A stretch of DNA of 49,619 nt from Desulfovibrio sp. (GCF_019424165.1 NZ_JAHZAA010000017.1:1-49619), one strand, 5' to 3'. Numbered from the stretch's first letter, positions 35,546 through 44,010 are shown. Numbers and translations are program-made. Notes: generated from the sequence alone by a model not told the origin.

Positions 35546-35587
35546 GGCGGCTGCGCGGGCAGGCGCCCGCCATAAAGGCGCAAGTGC
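35546..35587. repeat. Degenerate intergenic repeat, copy 1
   Basis: GGCGGCTGCGCGGGCAGGCG runs into CCCGCCATAAAGGCGCAAG. A second copy is at 36103-36133 (GGCGGTTGCGCAAGCACGCC, then CGCCATAAAGACC). Partial copies lie at 41889-41912 (CGCCGTGAAGGCGCAAGCGC) and 46028-46044 (GGCGGCTGCGGGCAGGC). All sit just downstream of rightward genes or in the cheV-tonB gap. Confidence 0.45.
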
Positions 35588-36059
35588 GGCCGGCCAGTGC
35601 AGGCGGCCTATACAGGCTGTCAGGGTAAACTGCTTGCGCGTCCCATCGTGCACACTTCAGTTGTCTTGTCCAATGCCGAAGCGCATGCATTGCGGGCAGC
35701 CGAAGTGTACGCCTTGCGGGCATTGAGGCTGCCTGTTCTCAAAGACAACGATTCTTGATGCCCTCGTGCGGAAGGGACTTCACAGCAATGCCGCCACGGC
35801 AAAAGCGCCGCGCGCAAGGCTGTGGCAGCACCCCGGGATTGTCCGCCAACCTTCCACGCCACATGGCCCCGCACGGCAGCAAACTCACCGTACAGGCCTT
35901 ACCGCTGGGGCCGCACGTGGCCGCGGTGATAAGCCGCAAATGCCTTGCTGCCGCACCAACACTGCCGCCCCCCGTTGCCACACCGCCAAGAGTACCCGCC
36001 CGAAAGATTTTTCCCGCCTTGACGTACCATGCACCGCACAGTATCTTTTGTTACAGTTT

Positions 36060-36104
36060 AAAAAAAGATAACACCGACACAATTTCACCCTGAAACTGTG
36101 TCGG
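36060..36104 (-). terminator. Strong leftward rho-independent terminator without an annotated gene
   Basis: On the minus strand CCGACACAGTTTCA pairs with TGAAATTGTGTCGG (loop GGG), with a G-U pair where the plus strand has an A-C mismatch, so the hairpin is best formed by leftward RNA. A run of seven T follows (36066-36060). No leftward gene lies upstream of it. Confidence 0.65.
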
Positions 36105-36228
36105 CGGTTGCGCAAGCACGCCCGCCATAAAGACCTGGCGCGCTTCAGTCCTTGTTTCAGGGGGTTGCGGCAAAAACAGCAGCGCTACGTGGTTGTGCTG
36201 GCAGAGCCGTAGTGAGCATTCTGACACG

Positions 36229-36248
36229 TTGGGAATATACATTCCCAA
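36229..36248. promoter_or_regulatory. Operator-like palindrome TTGGGAAT-N4-ATTCCCAA
   Basis: A perfect 8+8 inverted repeat with spacer ATAC, about 150 bp before tonB and about 125 bp before the leftward terminator. The leftward -10-like TATATT and the rightward TATACA both lie within it. A similar palindrome is found at 41952-41977. Confidence 0.5.
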
Positions 36249-36395
36249 AAGAGCAGCGCTGCGGATGCTGCATATCCGGCACAGCGGCGGGTGCAAAAGG
36301 GCCGTGCGCGCCGCCGGTGACACGTATTTCATTAAAATAGCACACGGCTGCCCCCGCAACCGCGCCGGGCCAGCCCGACTCCGCAAGGGGAACAT

Positions 36396-37451
36396 GTGAG
36401 GCGGAAAAATCCGGCAAAGGCAACCTGTGCCCGCTGCCACGACGTTCTGGCGAGTCTGCCCCGGGGCGGCGGCATCCGCATGCCCGCAGACCTCTGGGCC
36501 TGCCTGCCGTCAGGGCCGCCGCCATGTATGCCTGACAATCCTGTAGCCTGTCTGCCCGCCGCAGCGCCTTCTTCGCACGACCACGAAGAAAATGCCGTCC
36601 GCAAAACCGGCGGGCAGCCAGGCCGCCTTGCATGGCCGCGATGTGCCTGTTCCGGGCAAACCGCGCTTTTTCAGTGCGCCCGCAAGGCCGGGGGGCTGGC
36701 AGCTTCTCTGTTTCTGCACGTCCTTTTTCTGGCGGCTCTGCTGGGCTTTTCGTTCCATGCGGTTCAGGAGGCTCCCAGAAAAGCCCTTGGCGTGTCCCTG
36801 GTAAGCCTTGGCGCTGCTCCGGTTCCTGCCGCAAGCCCTGCCGCGCTTTCTGCGGGCGCGCCGCCATCTGCCGCTGTTCCCGTGCAGCCGGAACCCGTCG
36901 CCCCCACGCAACAGCCCGCGGCGCGCAAGCCCACGGCAGATACGCGGGCCAAACCGGTTTCACCTAAAAAAGCGGCACTTGCCCCTGCCGACACAAAAGA
37001 GCGCGTTACACCGCCGGCAGTGCCTGAAAAACGCACATCCGCCACATCGCCCGCCTCCACGCCCATCTTCACGGCGGCGCAGGCTTCCCCCGGCGGCAAC
37101 ACCGCAGACGCTTCAGCCTCCCCCGCTGTTGACGCCGCGGCAGCGGCAGGCGCTGACAAGGTGTACTCTCCCCGTCAGCTTGACCAGGCACCCGCCGTGA
37201 CCAAAGGAGTCAAGCCGGAGTACCCGCCTTCCGCCCGCAGCCGCAAGGTGGAGGGGCGCGTTATCGTGCGCATGGTGGTGGAGACCAGCGGGCAGCCCGG
37301 ACAATGCAGCATCCACAGCGCCACCCCCCAGGGATATTTTGAAGAAGCCGCCCTGGACGCCGCCCGCCGCATGCGGTTCCGCCCCGGAACCAAAGCCGGT
37401 AAAACCGTCCGCACACTGGTGCTGCTGCCCTTTGATTTCAATCTCCGCTAA
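36396..37451 (+). CDS. TonB-family energy transducer
   Basis: A 351-residue protein. A single membrane segment lies at about residues 100-120 (AASLFLHVLFLAALLGF). It is followed by a long Pro/Ala-rich periplasmic spacer and a C-terminal TonB domain (about 265-350) with KPEYPPSARSRKVEGRVIVRM in pieces and AALDAARRMRFRPG. It passes proton-motive energy to outer-membrane receptors. The GTG start at 36396 has AAGGGG five bases upstream, which gives an unusual 99-residue cytoplasmic N-terminus with eight cysteines, including CARC. A shorter start inside this stretch is possible. No exbB, exbD or receptor gene is near. Confidence 0.8.
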   Translation: MRRKNPAKATCARCHDVLASLPRGGGIRMPADLWACLPSGPPPCMPDNPVACLPAAAPSSHDHEENAVRKTGGQPGRLAWPRCACSGQTALFQCARKAGGLAASLFLHVLFLAALLGFSFHAVQEAPRKALGVSLVSLGAAPVPAASPAALSAGAPPSAAVPVQPEPVAPTQQPAARKPTADTRAKPVSPKKAALAPADTKERVTPPAVPEKRTSATSPASTPIFTAAQASPGGNTADASASPAVDAAAAAGADKVYSPRQLDQAPAVTKGVKPEYPPSARSRKVEGRVIVRMVVETSGQPGQCSIHSATPQGYFEEAALDAARRMRFRPGTKAGKTVRTLVLLPFDFNLR

Positions 37452-37733
37452 AAAACTTTCAGGCGTTGACTGCAAACAGGCTTTCTGACCGGGATTTGCG
37501 CAGCCCCTCGTATTTTCCGGCGCATAGGCAACAACGTGCCGCTTCGCAAAAAATGCCGCGTCCACACTTCCGGGACAACATCGGTATTGGCCCGCAAACA
37601 CAGAAAGCAACGAGTTACCGGCTTTCTGCCGCAGTTCGCGTGGCCCGTCCCCGCACAAAAACAGGCTCCGCCGCATTTGCAAAGGCCCGTTACCGCATGT
37701 TATCCTGAACGCAATAACTTCAGGGGGTATCAC

Positions 37734-39707
37734 ATGGCTGTAGTGCTGGGCACAGCCGGACATATCGACCACGGCAAAACCTCTCTGGTGCGCGCTCTCA
37801 CGGGCATCAACTGCGACCGGCTGGAAGAGGAAAAACGCCGTGGCATCACCATTGAACTGGGCTTCGCCTGGGTGGACATGCCCGGCGGCGAACGCCTGGG
37901 TATTGTGGACGTGCCGGGCCACGAGCGGTTCGTAAAAAATATGGTTGCCGGAGCTGCCGGGGTGGATTTTGTCATGCTGGTCATCGCGGCGGACGAAGGC
38001 GTCATGCCCCAGACCCGCGAGCACCTTGAAATATGCTCGCTGCTCGGCATCCGGAACGGCTTTGTGGCTCTGACCAAAACAGACATGGTGGATGCCGACT
38101 GGCTGGAAATGGTTACCGAGGATGTGCGCGGTTTTCTGGCCGGAACCTTTCTTGAAGGTGCGCCGGTCTTTCCTGTCTCATCGGCCACAGGTGAAGGGGT
38201 AGACGCCCTGCGCACCCATATTTTTCAACTGGCTGCCGACCTTCCTGCCCGGCGGCGTGTTGATATCTTCCGCCAGCCTGTAGACCGCGTATTCAGCATG
38301 AAAGGCTACGGCACGGTCATCACGGGTACGGTCATTTCAGGCAGCGTCAAGGTCGGCGATGACCTGCGCTTCATGCCGCCCGGTACTCCCACCAGGGCGC
38401 GCGGTCTGCAGCGCCACGGCAAAAGCGTTGACGCTGTGCCGGCCGGACAGCGCTGCGCCACCAATGTTCAGGGGCTGGAGGTGGGCGATATCGAGCGCGG
38501 CCAGGTGCTGGCCCATCCCGATGAGCTTTTTCCGGCCCGGCGCTGGCTCATGCGCCTTACCTGCCTTTCCTCCTCCCCGCGCGCCCTGCGCCAGCGGGTG
38601 GAGATACATTTTCACCACGGCACAAAAGAATGTGCGGCCCGCGTGGTCTTTTGGGACAGGGACAAACTGGCCCCCGGCGAAACCGCCCTGGCGGAAATCC
38701 GCTTCAAGGACGAAATGGTGGGCGTTTTCGGCGACCATTGCGTGCTACGCGCCTATTCCCCCCTGCGGACTGTGGCGGGCGGCCTGCTTTTAAGCCCCCT
38801 GCCGCCCGACCTGCGCCGCAAGGACCCGGACCTGCAAAACAAGCTGGCCCTGCTGGAAAAACTGCCTGCTCTGGACAGAGAAGCCGAATCCGCCCCTGCC
38901 GGCAAGGCCGGGGCAAAGGCACGAGATGAAGCCCGTACCGCCTTTATCGAAACCGTGCTGGCCCTGCGTGGGGCCGAAGGCGCTGATGAGGCGCGCCTGC
39001 GTGTGCTCACGGGCTTTCCGCGGGCAGCGCTCGAATCGGGCCTGCAACTGCTTTCCACACGCGGCGCGGCCCTTTGCTGGGACAAGGAAGGACGCCTCTG
39101 GATAGGCAGGCAGGCATTTGAAAACCTGCAACAGTCCTGCCTTGAGCGCGGGGCGGAGCTGCACCGCAAAGATCCCCTCAAGCCAGGCTTCACCCGAGGG
39201 GCGCTGTGCTCTGGCTGGAGCAAAAACCTGCCGCAACGCCTTATCCAGCGCGTGCTGGACACGGCACTCAAGCAGGGGCATCTTGCCCTTGAAGGCGAAG
39301 GCCTGCGGCTGGCCGGGCACAAGGTCAGCCTTGCGGCGGATCAGGCCGGTCTGCGCCAGAAGCTGCTGGACGCCCACGCCGAAGCGGGCCTTGCCCCGCC
39401 CAACGCCAAGGACGTGCTGGAAGAACTGGGCGTCAGCGCCAAGGAGGCCGCCCCCGTGCTGCGCCTTCTCTGCGAAGAAGGCGCGCTGGTCAAGATCAAG
39501 GACGGTCTTTACTATCACGGCCCGGCCCTGAACGACATCATGGAGCGCGTGCGCCGCTGGTTTGAGAGCAACAACAATCTGGACGTGGGCGGCCTTAAAG
39601 AAATACTGGGGCTTTCGCGCAAGTACCTCATTGCCCTTCTGGAATATATGGACAATGAGCGCATTACCGTGCGCGTGGGTGACCAGCGCCGCTACCGGGG
39701 GCGCTGA
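37734..39707 (+). CDS. selB: Selenocysteine-specific elongation factor
   Basis: A 657-residue SelB, which brings selenocysteinyl-tRNA to UGA codons marked by a SECIS hairpin. The GTPase part has GTAGHIDHGKTSLVRAL, DVPGHERFVKNM and TKTDMVD. Domains II-III follow (YGTVITGTVISG). The C-terminal half (about 440-657) has the winged-helix repeats that bind SECIS RNA, ending NNLDVGGLKEILGLSRKYLIALLEY in pieces. AGGGGG precedes ATG 37734; the frame is open further upstream but lacks family sequence. Its presence implies selenoproteins in this genome, though none was found in the window and selA, selD and selC are not adjacent. Confidence 0.95.
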   Translation: MAVVLGTAGHIDHGKTSLVRALTGINCDRLEEEKRRGITIELGFAWVDMPGGERLGIVDVPGHERFVKNMVAGAAGVDFVMLVIAADEGVMPQTREHLEICSLLGIRNGFVALTKTDMVDADWLEMVTEDVRGFLAGTFLEGAPVFPVSSATGEGVDALRTHIFQLAADLPARRRVDIFRQPVDRVFSMKGYGTVITGTVISGSVKVGDDLRFMPPGTPTRARGLQRHGKSVDAVPAGQRCATNVQGLEVGDIERGQVLAHPDELFPARRWLMRLTCLSSSPRALRQRVEIHFHHGTKECAARVVFWDRDKLAPGETALAEIRFKDEMVGVFGDHCVLRAYSPLRTVAGGLLLSPLPPDLRRKDPDLQNKLALLEKLPALDREAESAPAGKAGAKARDEARTAFIETVLALRGAEGADEARLRVLTGFPRAALESGLQLLSTRGAALCWDKEGRLWIGRQAFENLQQSCLERGAELHRKDPLKPGFTRGALCSGWSKNLPQRLIQRVLDTALKQGHLALEGEGLRLAGHKVSLAADQAGLRQKLLDAHAEAGLAPPNAKDVLEELGVSAKEAAPVLRLLCEEGALVKIKDGLYYHGPALNDIMERVRRWFESNNNLDVGGLKEILGLSRKYLIALLEYMDNERITVRVGDQRRYRGR

Positions 39708-40132
39708 GCGCAGGGCGGCCGCAGCGCGGGAACAACCACGCCCTGGCCGTATCCCGGCGCAGGGCAGACCCCGGTTGCTACTGACACGGCACCCGCGCAA
39801 AACATTGCGCAAATCCTGTGTAATGCCGCGCGCGAACCCCGTGCGGGGGCTGCCCGGCTACAGGTTTGCAGCGGCAAAGCAGCCCGGCGATTGCGTACGC
39901 GGCGTTATCGTGCCTGGTATTATCGCTCGGTAGTATAGTGTCTGGCAGGGTCCTGCCCTGGCACGATCCTGCATGGCGCGCCCCTGTCCGGCACTGCTGC
40001 AAGACCTGCCGCAGACCACCCGAAGACCGCGCAAAAATATGGGCAATGCCCCCTGTTTTTATTGCGGTGCATACATAGTATACGTTAATAATGCTCATTT
40101 GCTCATAATACTCACAAGTAAGGAGCGCAGAA
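39708..40132. promoter_or_regulatory. Intergenic region upstream of the CoA-disulfide reductase gene
   Basis: A 425-bp gap without a gene. It contains a GGCAGG-GT-CCTGCC inverted repeat near 39945-39958, TAGTATAGT near 39932 as a possible -10, and an AT-rich end (40060-40118) with ATAC-ATA-GTAT and the direct repeats described separately. Confidence 0.4.
40092..40114. promoter_or_regulatory. Tandem TGCTCAT direct repeats before the reductase gene
   Basis: TGCTCAT occurs at 40092-40098 and 40100-40106, eight bases apart, with a partial CTCA at 40111. It stops just before the ribosome binding site AAGGAG (40120). The position suits a repressor site; the regulator is unknown. Confidence 0.4.
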
Positions 40133-41842
40133 ATGCCCGAAAAAATTCTGGTAGTGGGCGGTGTAGCCCTTGGTCCCAAGGCCGCGGCCCGTTGCAAACG
40201 TCTCATGCCCGATGCGGAAATCACCCTGGTGGATGAAAACGTTTTCATTTCTTACGGCGGCTGCGGCATACCCTACTACGTCTCCGGCGAAATCCAGAAT
40301 CTGGACGACCTGCGTTCCACGCCCTACCACACGGTGCGCGATGCCGATTTTTTCCGTGACATGAAGGGCATCACTGTCCGCACCCAGACCCGCGCCACGG
40401 CCATTGACCGGGCGACCAAAACCCTTGCCGTCAAAAACGTGGTTACCGGGCAGGAAGAAAAACTGCCCTATGACAAACTGGTACTCGCCACGGGCGCTAC
40501 CCCGCGCGTACCGCCCGTCGAAGGCAAGGATCTTGAAAACGTTCTTTCCCTTACCCGGCTGGAAGCCGCCGGAGCCATCCGCACGGCCTGCCAGGAAGGC
40601 AAGATCACCGAGGCCGTCATTGTGGGTGGCGGCTTCATCGGCCTTGAGGCCGCCGTGGCCCTGGCCGACATGTGGGGCGTCAAGTGCAGCGTGGTGGAAA
40701 TGGTGGACCAGATACTGCCCGGCGTGCTTTCACACTCCGTGGCCCGCATGGCCGCTCACGACTGCGTGACCCATAACGTGGATGTCTACGCCGGAGAAAA
40801 AGTCCTGCGGCTTGAAGGCAAGGACGGCAAGGTCTGCAAGGTCATCACCGACAAGCGCGAACTGGACGCCCAACTGGTGGTCTTTGCGGCGGGCTTCATT
40901 CCCAACGGGCAGCTTGCCAGGGATGCCGGGCTTGACGTGGCCCCCTTCGGCGCCATTGTGGTGGACCGGCACATGCGCACTTCTGACCCTGCCATCTATG
41001 CGGGCGGCGACTGCGTTGCCATCAAGAACATCATTACCGGCAAGCTGGGCTACCTGCCGCTGGGCAGCATGGCCAACCGCCAGGGGCGCGTTATCGGCAC
41101 CAACCTTGCGGGCGGCGACGCCGCATTCCCCGGTTATGTCGGTTCCTGGGCCGTCAAACTATTTGACCTTTCCTTCTGCGGCGTGGGCCTCACCGTTGAG
41201 CGCGCCCGCGCAGAGGGTTTTGACGCCTTCAGCGTAAGTGTGGAGCAGTTTGACCACGCCCATTTTTACCCCGAAAAGGCCATGATGACGCTGGAACTTG
41301 TGGTGGACAAAGCCACAAGCCGCGTGCTCGGCATGCAGGGGGCCTGCGCCGACGGCGATTCCCTCAAGGCCCGCGTGGATGCCGTGGCCGCCGCATTGCA
41401 GTATTCGCAACCCACGGTGGAAGACATCTCCAACCTTGAGGTAGCTTACGCCCCGCCCTTTGCCTCGGCTATGGATGTGGTCAACGTGGTGGGCAACGTG
41501 GCCGACAACGTGCTGGCCGGGCGCTTTACCCCGGTGACCGCCGACCAGTTTATGGACATGTGGAAAAACCGCGAAAAAAATAACATGTTCTTCATTGATG
41601 CGCGCCCCGCTGCCGCCGGACGCGCCGTGCAGGAAAAGCACCCGGACTGGCACGCCATACCGCTTGAAGAGGTGGCTGCCCGCATCAACGAAGTTCCCAA
41701 AGACCGCCCCGTTGCCATTATCTGCAATACGGGCCTGCGCGCATATGACGGCCTGCTTGTGCTGGCCCGCCACGGCATCACCGATGTGGTCAATTCCACC
41801 GGGGGCATGCAGGCGGCCATCAAGATGGGCCTGTCTGTCTAG
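40133..41842 (+). CDS. CoA-disulfide / persulfide reductase with C-terminal rhodanese domain
   Basis: A 569-residue flavoprotein of the CoADR-RHD type, such as NADH-dependent persulfide reductases. The FAD site is KILVVGGVALGPKAAARC, the redox cysteine is C44 (SYGGCGIPYYV), the NAD(P)H site is VIVGGGFIGLEAAV and the second FAD motif is YAGGDCVAI. The rhodanese domain (about 470-565) has its own cysteine C531 in IICNTGLRAYDG. Such enzymes reduce CoA disulfide, CoA persulfide or polysulfide with NADH, which suits sulfur and oxidative-stress metabolism in an anaerobe. AAGGAG precedes the ATG. It is a single gene with unusual direct repeats upstream. Confidence 0.92.
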   Translation: MPEKILVVGGVALGPKAAARCKRLMPDAEITLVDENVFISYGGCGIPYYVSGEIQNLDDLRSTPYHTVRDADFFRDMKGITVRTQTRATAIDRATKTLAVKNVVTGQEEKLPYDKLVLATGATPRVPPVEGKDLENVLSLTRLEAAGAIRTACQEGKITEAVIVGGGFIGLEAAVALADMWGVKCSVVEMVDQILPGVLSHSVARMAAHDCVTHNVDVYAGEKVLRLEGKDGKVCKVITDKRELDAQLVVFAAGFIPNGQLARDAGLDVAPFGAIVVDRHMRTSDPAIYAGGDCVAIKNIITGKLGYLPLGSMANRQGRVIGTNLAGGDAAFPGYVGSWAVKLFDLSFCGVGLTVERARAEGFDAFSVSVEQFDHAHFYPEKAMMTLELVVDKATSRVLGMQGACADGDSLKARVDAVAAALQYSQPTVEDISNLEVAYAPPFASAMDVVNVVGNVADNVLAGRFTPVTADQFMDMWKNREKNNMFFIDARPAAAGRAVQEKHPDWHAIPLEEVAARINEVPKDRPVAIICNTGLRAYDGLLVLARHGITDVVNSTGGMQAAIKMGLSV

Positions 41843-41951
41843 GGCAATTGCAAAATGAACTTGCCCTGACGCCTGTGCACACCGGCATTCGCCGTGAAGG
41901 CGCAAGCGCAATCTGTTTGCGCGGTAAAGCGATGTAACGGGCGTACCGTAA

Positions 41952-41977
41952 ATTTTGAGAATACCTATTCTCAAAAT
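41952..41977. promoter_or_regulatory. Palindrome ATTTTGAGAAT-N4-ATTCTCAAAAT
   Basis: A perfect 11+11 inverted repeat with spacer ACCT, located between the 3' ends of two convergent genes. It has the same GAAT-N4-ATTC core as 36229-36248. It could be a binding site or an RNA hairpin. Confidence 0.5.
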
Positions 41978-42004
41978 CGAAATGCTCTAAAAGACAGATA
42001 CGTA

Positions 42005-42037
42005 AAAACCGCCGCCGGTTAACCCGGCGGCGGTTTT
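42005..42037. terminator. Bidirectional terminator
   Basis: Perfect 14-bp stem AAAACCGCCGCCGG (42005-42018) / CCGGCGGCGGTTTT (42024-42037) between convergent genes. It has T-runs on both strands. Confidence 0.85.
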
Positions 42038-42078
42038 CTTGTGCTTTCACAATGCAGGGCGGGTCAGCCCCCCTGCGT

Positions 42079-42516
42079 CTATTCCTGCGTAAAGCGGTGC
42101 AGGCGAACGGCCAGCGGCTGCATGCTGCTTCTGTTCATGGCTGCGACCACAAAGGCATAGTCCCTGGCCTGTCCGGCAGGCGGGCAGGGGCCGCGATAGT
42201 GGCGGGTCAAGCCGCCTTCGGGTATAATGCCCGAACTGTCATTATCCCACATGCCGCCGCCAAGGAAAAGCTCCTGGGCGTCGCCGGTGTATTCTACCAG
42301 GCGCACGTCAAAGTAATCCGTACCGTTGGGAGCCTGGAGCACCGTTATTTCTGGCGAAATGCGCGAGCAGCGATGCACGTCGCGCAGGTTTACCGTAAGG
42401 ACCATACCGCTGGGCGCGGCTTCCGGCTCCTTGGTGGAGCAGGCGGGCAACAGCATGGCCGCGCACAGCGCGGGCATCAGGACGCGCACGGCTTTGCCGA
42501 GAATATCAAAACGCAT
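42079..42516 (-). CDS. Predicted lipoprotein with PEBP/YbhB-like C-terminus
   Basis: A 145-residue protein with a lipoprotein signal peptide (CAAMLLPAC). The mature part resembles phosphatidylethanolamine-binding proteins: SPEITVLQAPNGT, a GGGMWDNDSSG segment, and YRGPCPPAGQARDYAFVVAAM, close to the usual GPCPPxGxHxYxF motif though the His is replaced. The first ligand-site motif (DxDxP with a following HW) is missing, so it is shorter and probably not a functional anion-site PEBP. ATG 42516 follows GGAGG. It is divergent from the aminotransferase (89 bp) and has its own terminator. Function unknown. Confidence 0.65.
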   Translation of the reverse strand: MRFDILGKAVRVLMPALCAAMLLPACSTKEPEAAPSGMVLTVNLRDVHRCSRISPEITVLQAPNGTDYFDVRLVEYTGDAQELFLGGGMWDNDSSGIIPEGGLTRHYRGPCPPAGQARDYAFVVAAMNRSSMQPLAVRLHRFTQE

Positions 42517-42605
42517 CAGAGCCTCCAAATGACAATTGCTTTATGCGGCTTTTGGAAGCATAACCAATACTCATGGCGAATACAACAACCACTGGGAGTC
42601 GATTT

Positions 42606-43802
42606 ATGTCTATTCTTGCCGACAGTGTTACCGGTTACCTCGAACACGCATCGTGGATACGCCGCATGTTTGAAGCCGGAGGACATCTCAAGGCGCGTTA
42701 CGGCGCGGACAAGGTATATGATTTCAGCCTGGGCAACCCCGACCTGCCCGCCCCGCCCGCTGTGGCCGAAGGTTTGCGCGCCTTTGCCGCGCACGCTCAC
42801 GAGCCGTTTGCTTTCGGCTACATGCCCAACGGTGGTTTTGCCTGGGCGCGGGAAAAGCTGGCTGACTACCTGAGCCGCGAGCAGGGCGTGACCCTGACGG
42901 CTGAAGACGTGATCCTGGGCTGCGGCGCGGCTGGCGTGCTCAACGCCTTTTTGCGCGCCGTGCTCAATCCCGGCGAAGAAATGCTGGCCTTTGCTCCCTA
43001 TTTTGTGGAGTACGGCTTTTACGTGTCCAACCACGGCGGCGTGTTCAAGGCCGTGCAAAGCAAAAAAGACACCTTTGCGCCTGATCTGGACGCGCTGGAA
43101 GCCGCCATTACCGAAAAGACCCGCGTGGTACTCATCAACTCGCCCCACAACCCCACAGGTGTGGTTTACAAACGCAAGGAAATCTCGGCCATTGCCGACC
43201 TGCTGCTCAACAAGAGCCAGGAATACGGCAAGCCGATATGGCTGGTGGCTGACGAGCCCTACCGCTTTCTGGCCTATGACGGCGTGGAAGTACCCTCGGT
43301 GCTGCCCCTCTATCCTTACGCCATTGCCATCAGCTCTTTTTCAAAAAGCCTTTCCCTGCCGGGCGAACGCCTGGGCTATGCCGCTGTTTCGCCCAAGCTG
43401 CCCGCAGAAGAGAAAAAACTGCTCATGGCCGCCCTTACCCTCACCACACGCATTCTGGGCTTTGTCAATCCGCCCGTGGTGGGCCAGCACATCATGGCCG
43501 CTGCCCTGGGCAGCCAGGTGGACCTTGAGGTCTACGCGGCCCGCCGCAAGGCCATGGCCGAGGTGCTTGAGCAGGCTGGCTACGAATTTCAGATGCCTTC
43601 GGGGGCCTTTTACTTCTTCCCCAAGGCTCCCGGCGGCGATGACGTGGCCTTTGTAAACGCCCTGCTTGAAGAGCGCGTGCTGGCAGTACCCGGCACCGGC
43701 TTCGGCTGCCCGGGGCATTTCCGCCTGGCCTTCTGCGTGGACGAAAGCGTTATCCGCAATTCGGCCGAAGGTTTCGCCAAGGCCCGCGCCACAGTTAAAT
43801 AG
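42606..43802 (+). CDS. Class I/II PLP-dependent aminotransferase
   Basis: A 398-residue fold-type I aminotransferase, AspC/AlaA-like. It shows DFSLGNPDLPAPPAV near the N-terminus, INSPHNPTGVVY, ADEPYRFLAY and the PLP lysine K247 in SSFSKSLSLPGERLGY. FRLAFCVD near the end holds the arginine that binds substrate carboxylate. GGGAG stands seven bases before ATG 42606. It is a single gene followed by a long hairpin. Substrate is not readable from the sequence; aspartate, alanine or branched-chain amino acids are all possible. Confidence 0.88.
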   Translation: MSILADSVTGYLEHASWIRRMFEAGGHLKARYGADKVYDFSLGNPDLPAPPAVAEGLRAFAAHAHEPFAFGYMPNGGFAWAREKLADYLSREQGVTLTAEDVILGCGAAGVLNAFLRAVLNPGEEMLAFAPYFVEYGFYVSNHGGVFKAVQSKKDTFAPDLDALEAAITEKTRVVLINSPHNPTGVVYKRKEISAIADLLLNKSQEYGKPIWLVADEPYRFLAYDGVEVPSVLPLYPYAIAISSFSKSLSLPGERLGYAAVSPKLPAEEKKLLMAALTLTTRILGFVNPPVVGQHIMAAALGSQVDLEVYAARRKAMAEVLEQAGYEFQMPSGAFYFFPKAPGGDDVAFVNALLEERVLAVPGTGFGCPGHFRLAFCVDESVIRNSAEGFAKARATVK

Positions 43803-43828
43803 TATTTGAACTGCAAAACGCCTGCTCC

Positions 43829-43875
43829 GGCAGATAGTGCCGCGCCCTTGCCCAACGGGCGCGGCACTATCTGCC
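43829..43875. other. Perfect 19-bp hairpin after the aminotransferase gene
   Basis: GGCAGATAGTGCCGCGCCC (43829-43847) pairs exactly with 43857-43875 around a nine-base loop. It lies 26 bases after the stop codon. No T-run follows, so it may stabilise the 3' end or terminate weakly. Confidence 0.65.
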
Positions 43876-44010
43876 CGCTCCGCATGCCAGCCCGGCGCGC
43901 GCCATACGCCCGGCAATGCGTAACAGGCCACGCGCACTAAAAAACCACTGAAAAACGCCGTATCAGACGCACCCCGGACCGGACCTGGCAACCGAATCAA
44001 TGGAGCCTTT

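Larger units (their letters stand above)
35521..36395. other. 875-bp intergenic region between cheV and tonB
   Basis: No gene is supportable; the longest frames (about 110-130 codons) lack start signals and family features. The stretch holds a hairpin GCGGGC-AGGC-GCCCGC (35555-35570), two copies of a degenerate repeat (35546 and 36103), a strong leftward terminator (36060-36104) and a perfect palindrome (36229-36248). The last two are discussed as a possible small-RNA locus. Confidence 0.5.

Noticed and set aside
35755..36093. 112-codon open frame downstream of cheV
   Set aside because: Composition is Pro/Arg/Ala noise, with no start signal, and it runs into the leftward terminator.
36331..36395. 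Cobalamin-riboswitch-like core GGCTGCCCCCGCAACC before tonB
   Set aside because: The stretch resembles part of the conserved core, but the surrounding stems and the B12 box at the expected distance are missing. Probably chance in GC-rich DNA.
39960..39975. Second sigma-54-like site CTGGCACGATCCTGCAT upstream of the CoA-disulfide reductase gene
   Set aside because: GG and GC are only nine bases apart, and sigma-54 promoters need ten.
42573..42605. Upstream ATG for the aminotransferase gene
   Set aside because: The residues it adds are not family sequence, and the GGGAG site fits ATG 42606.
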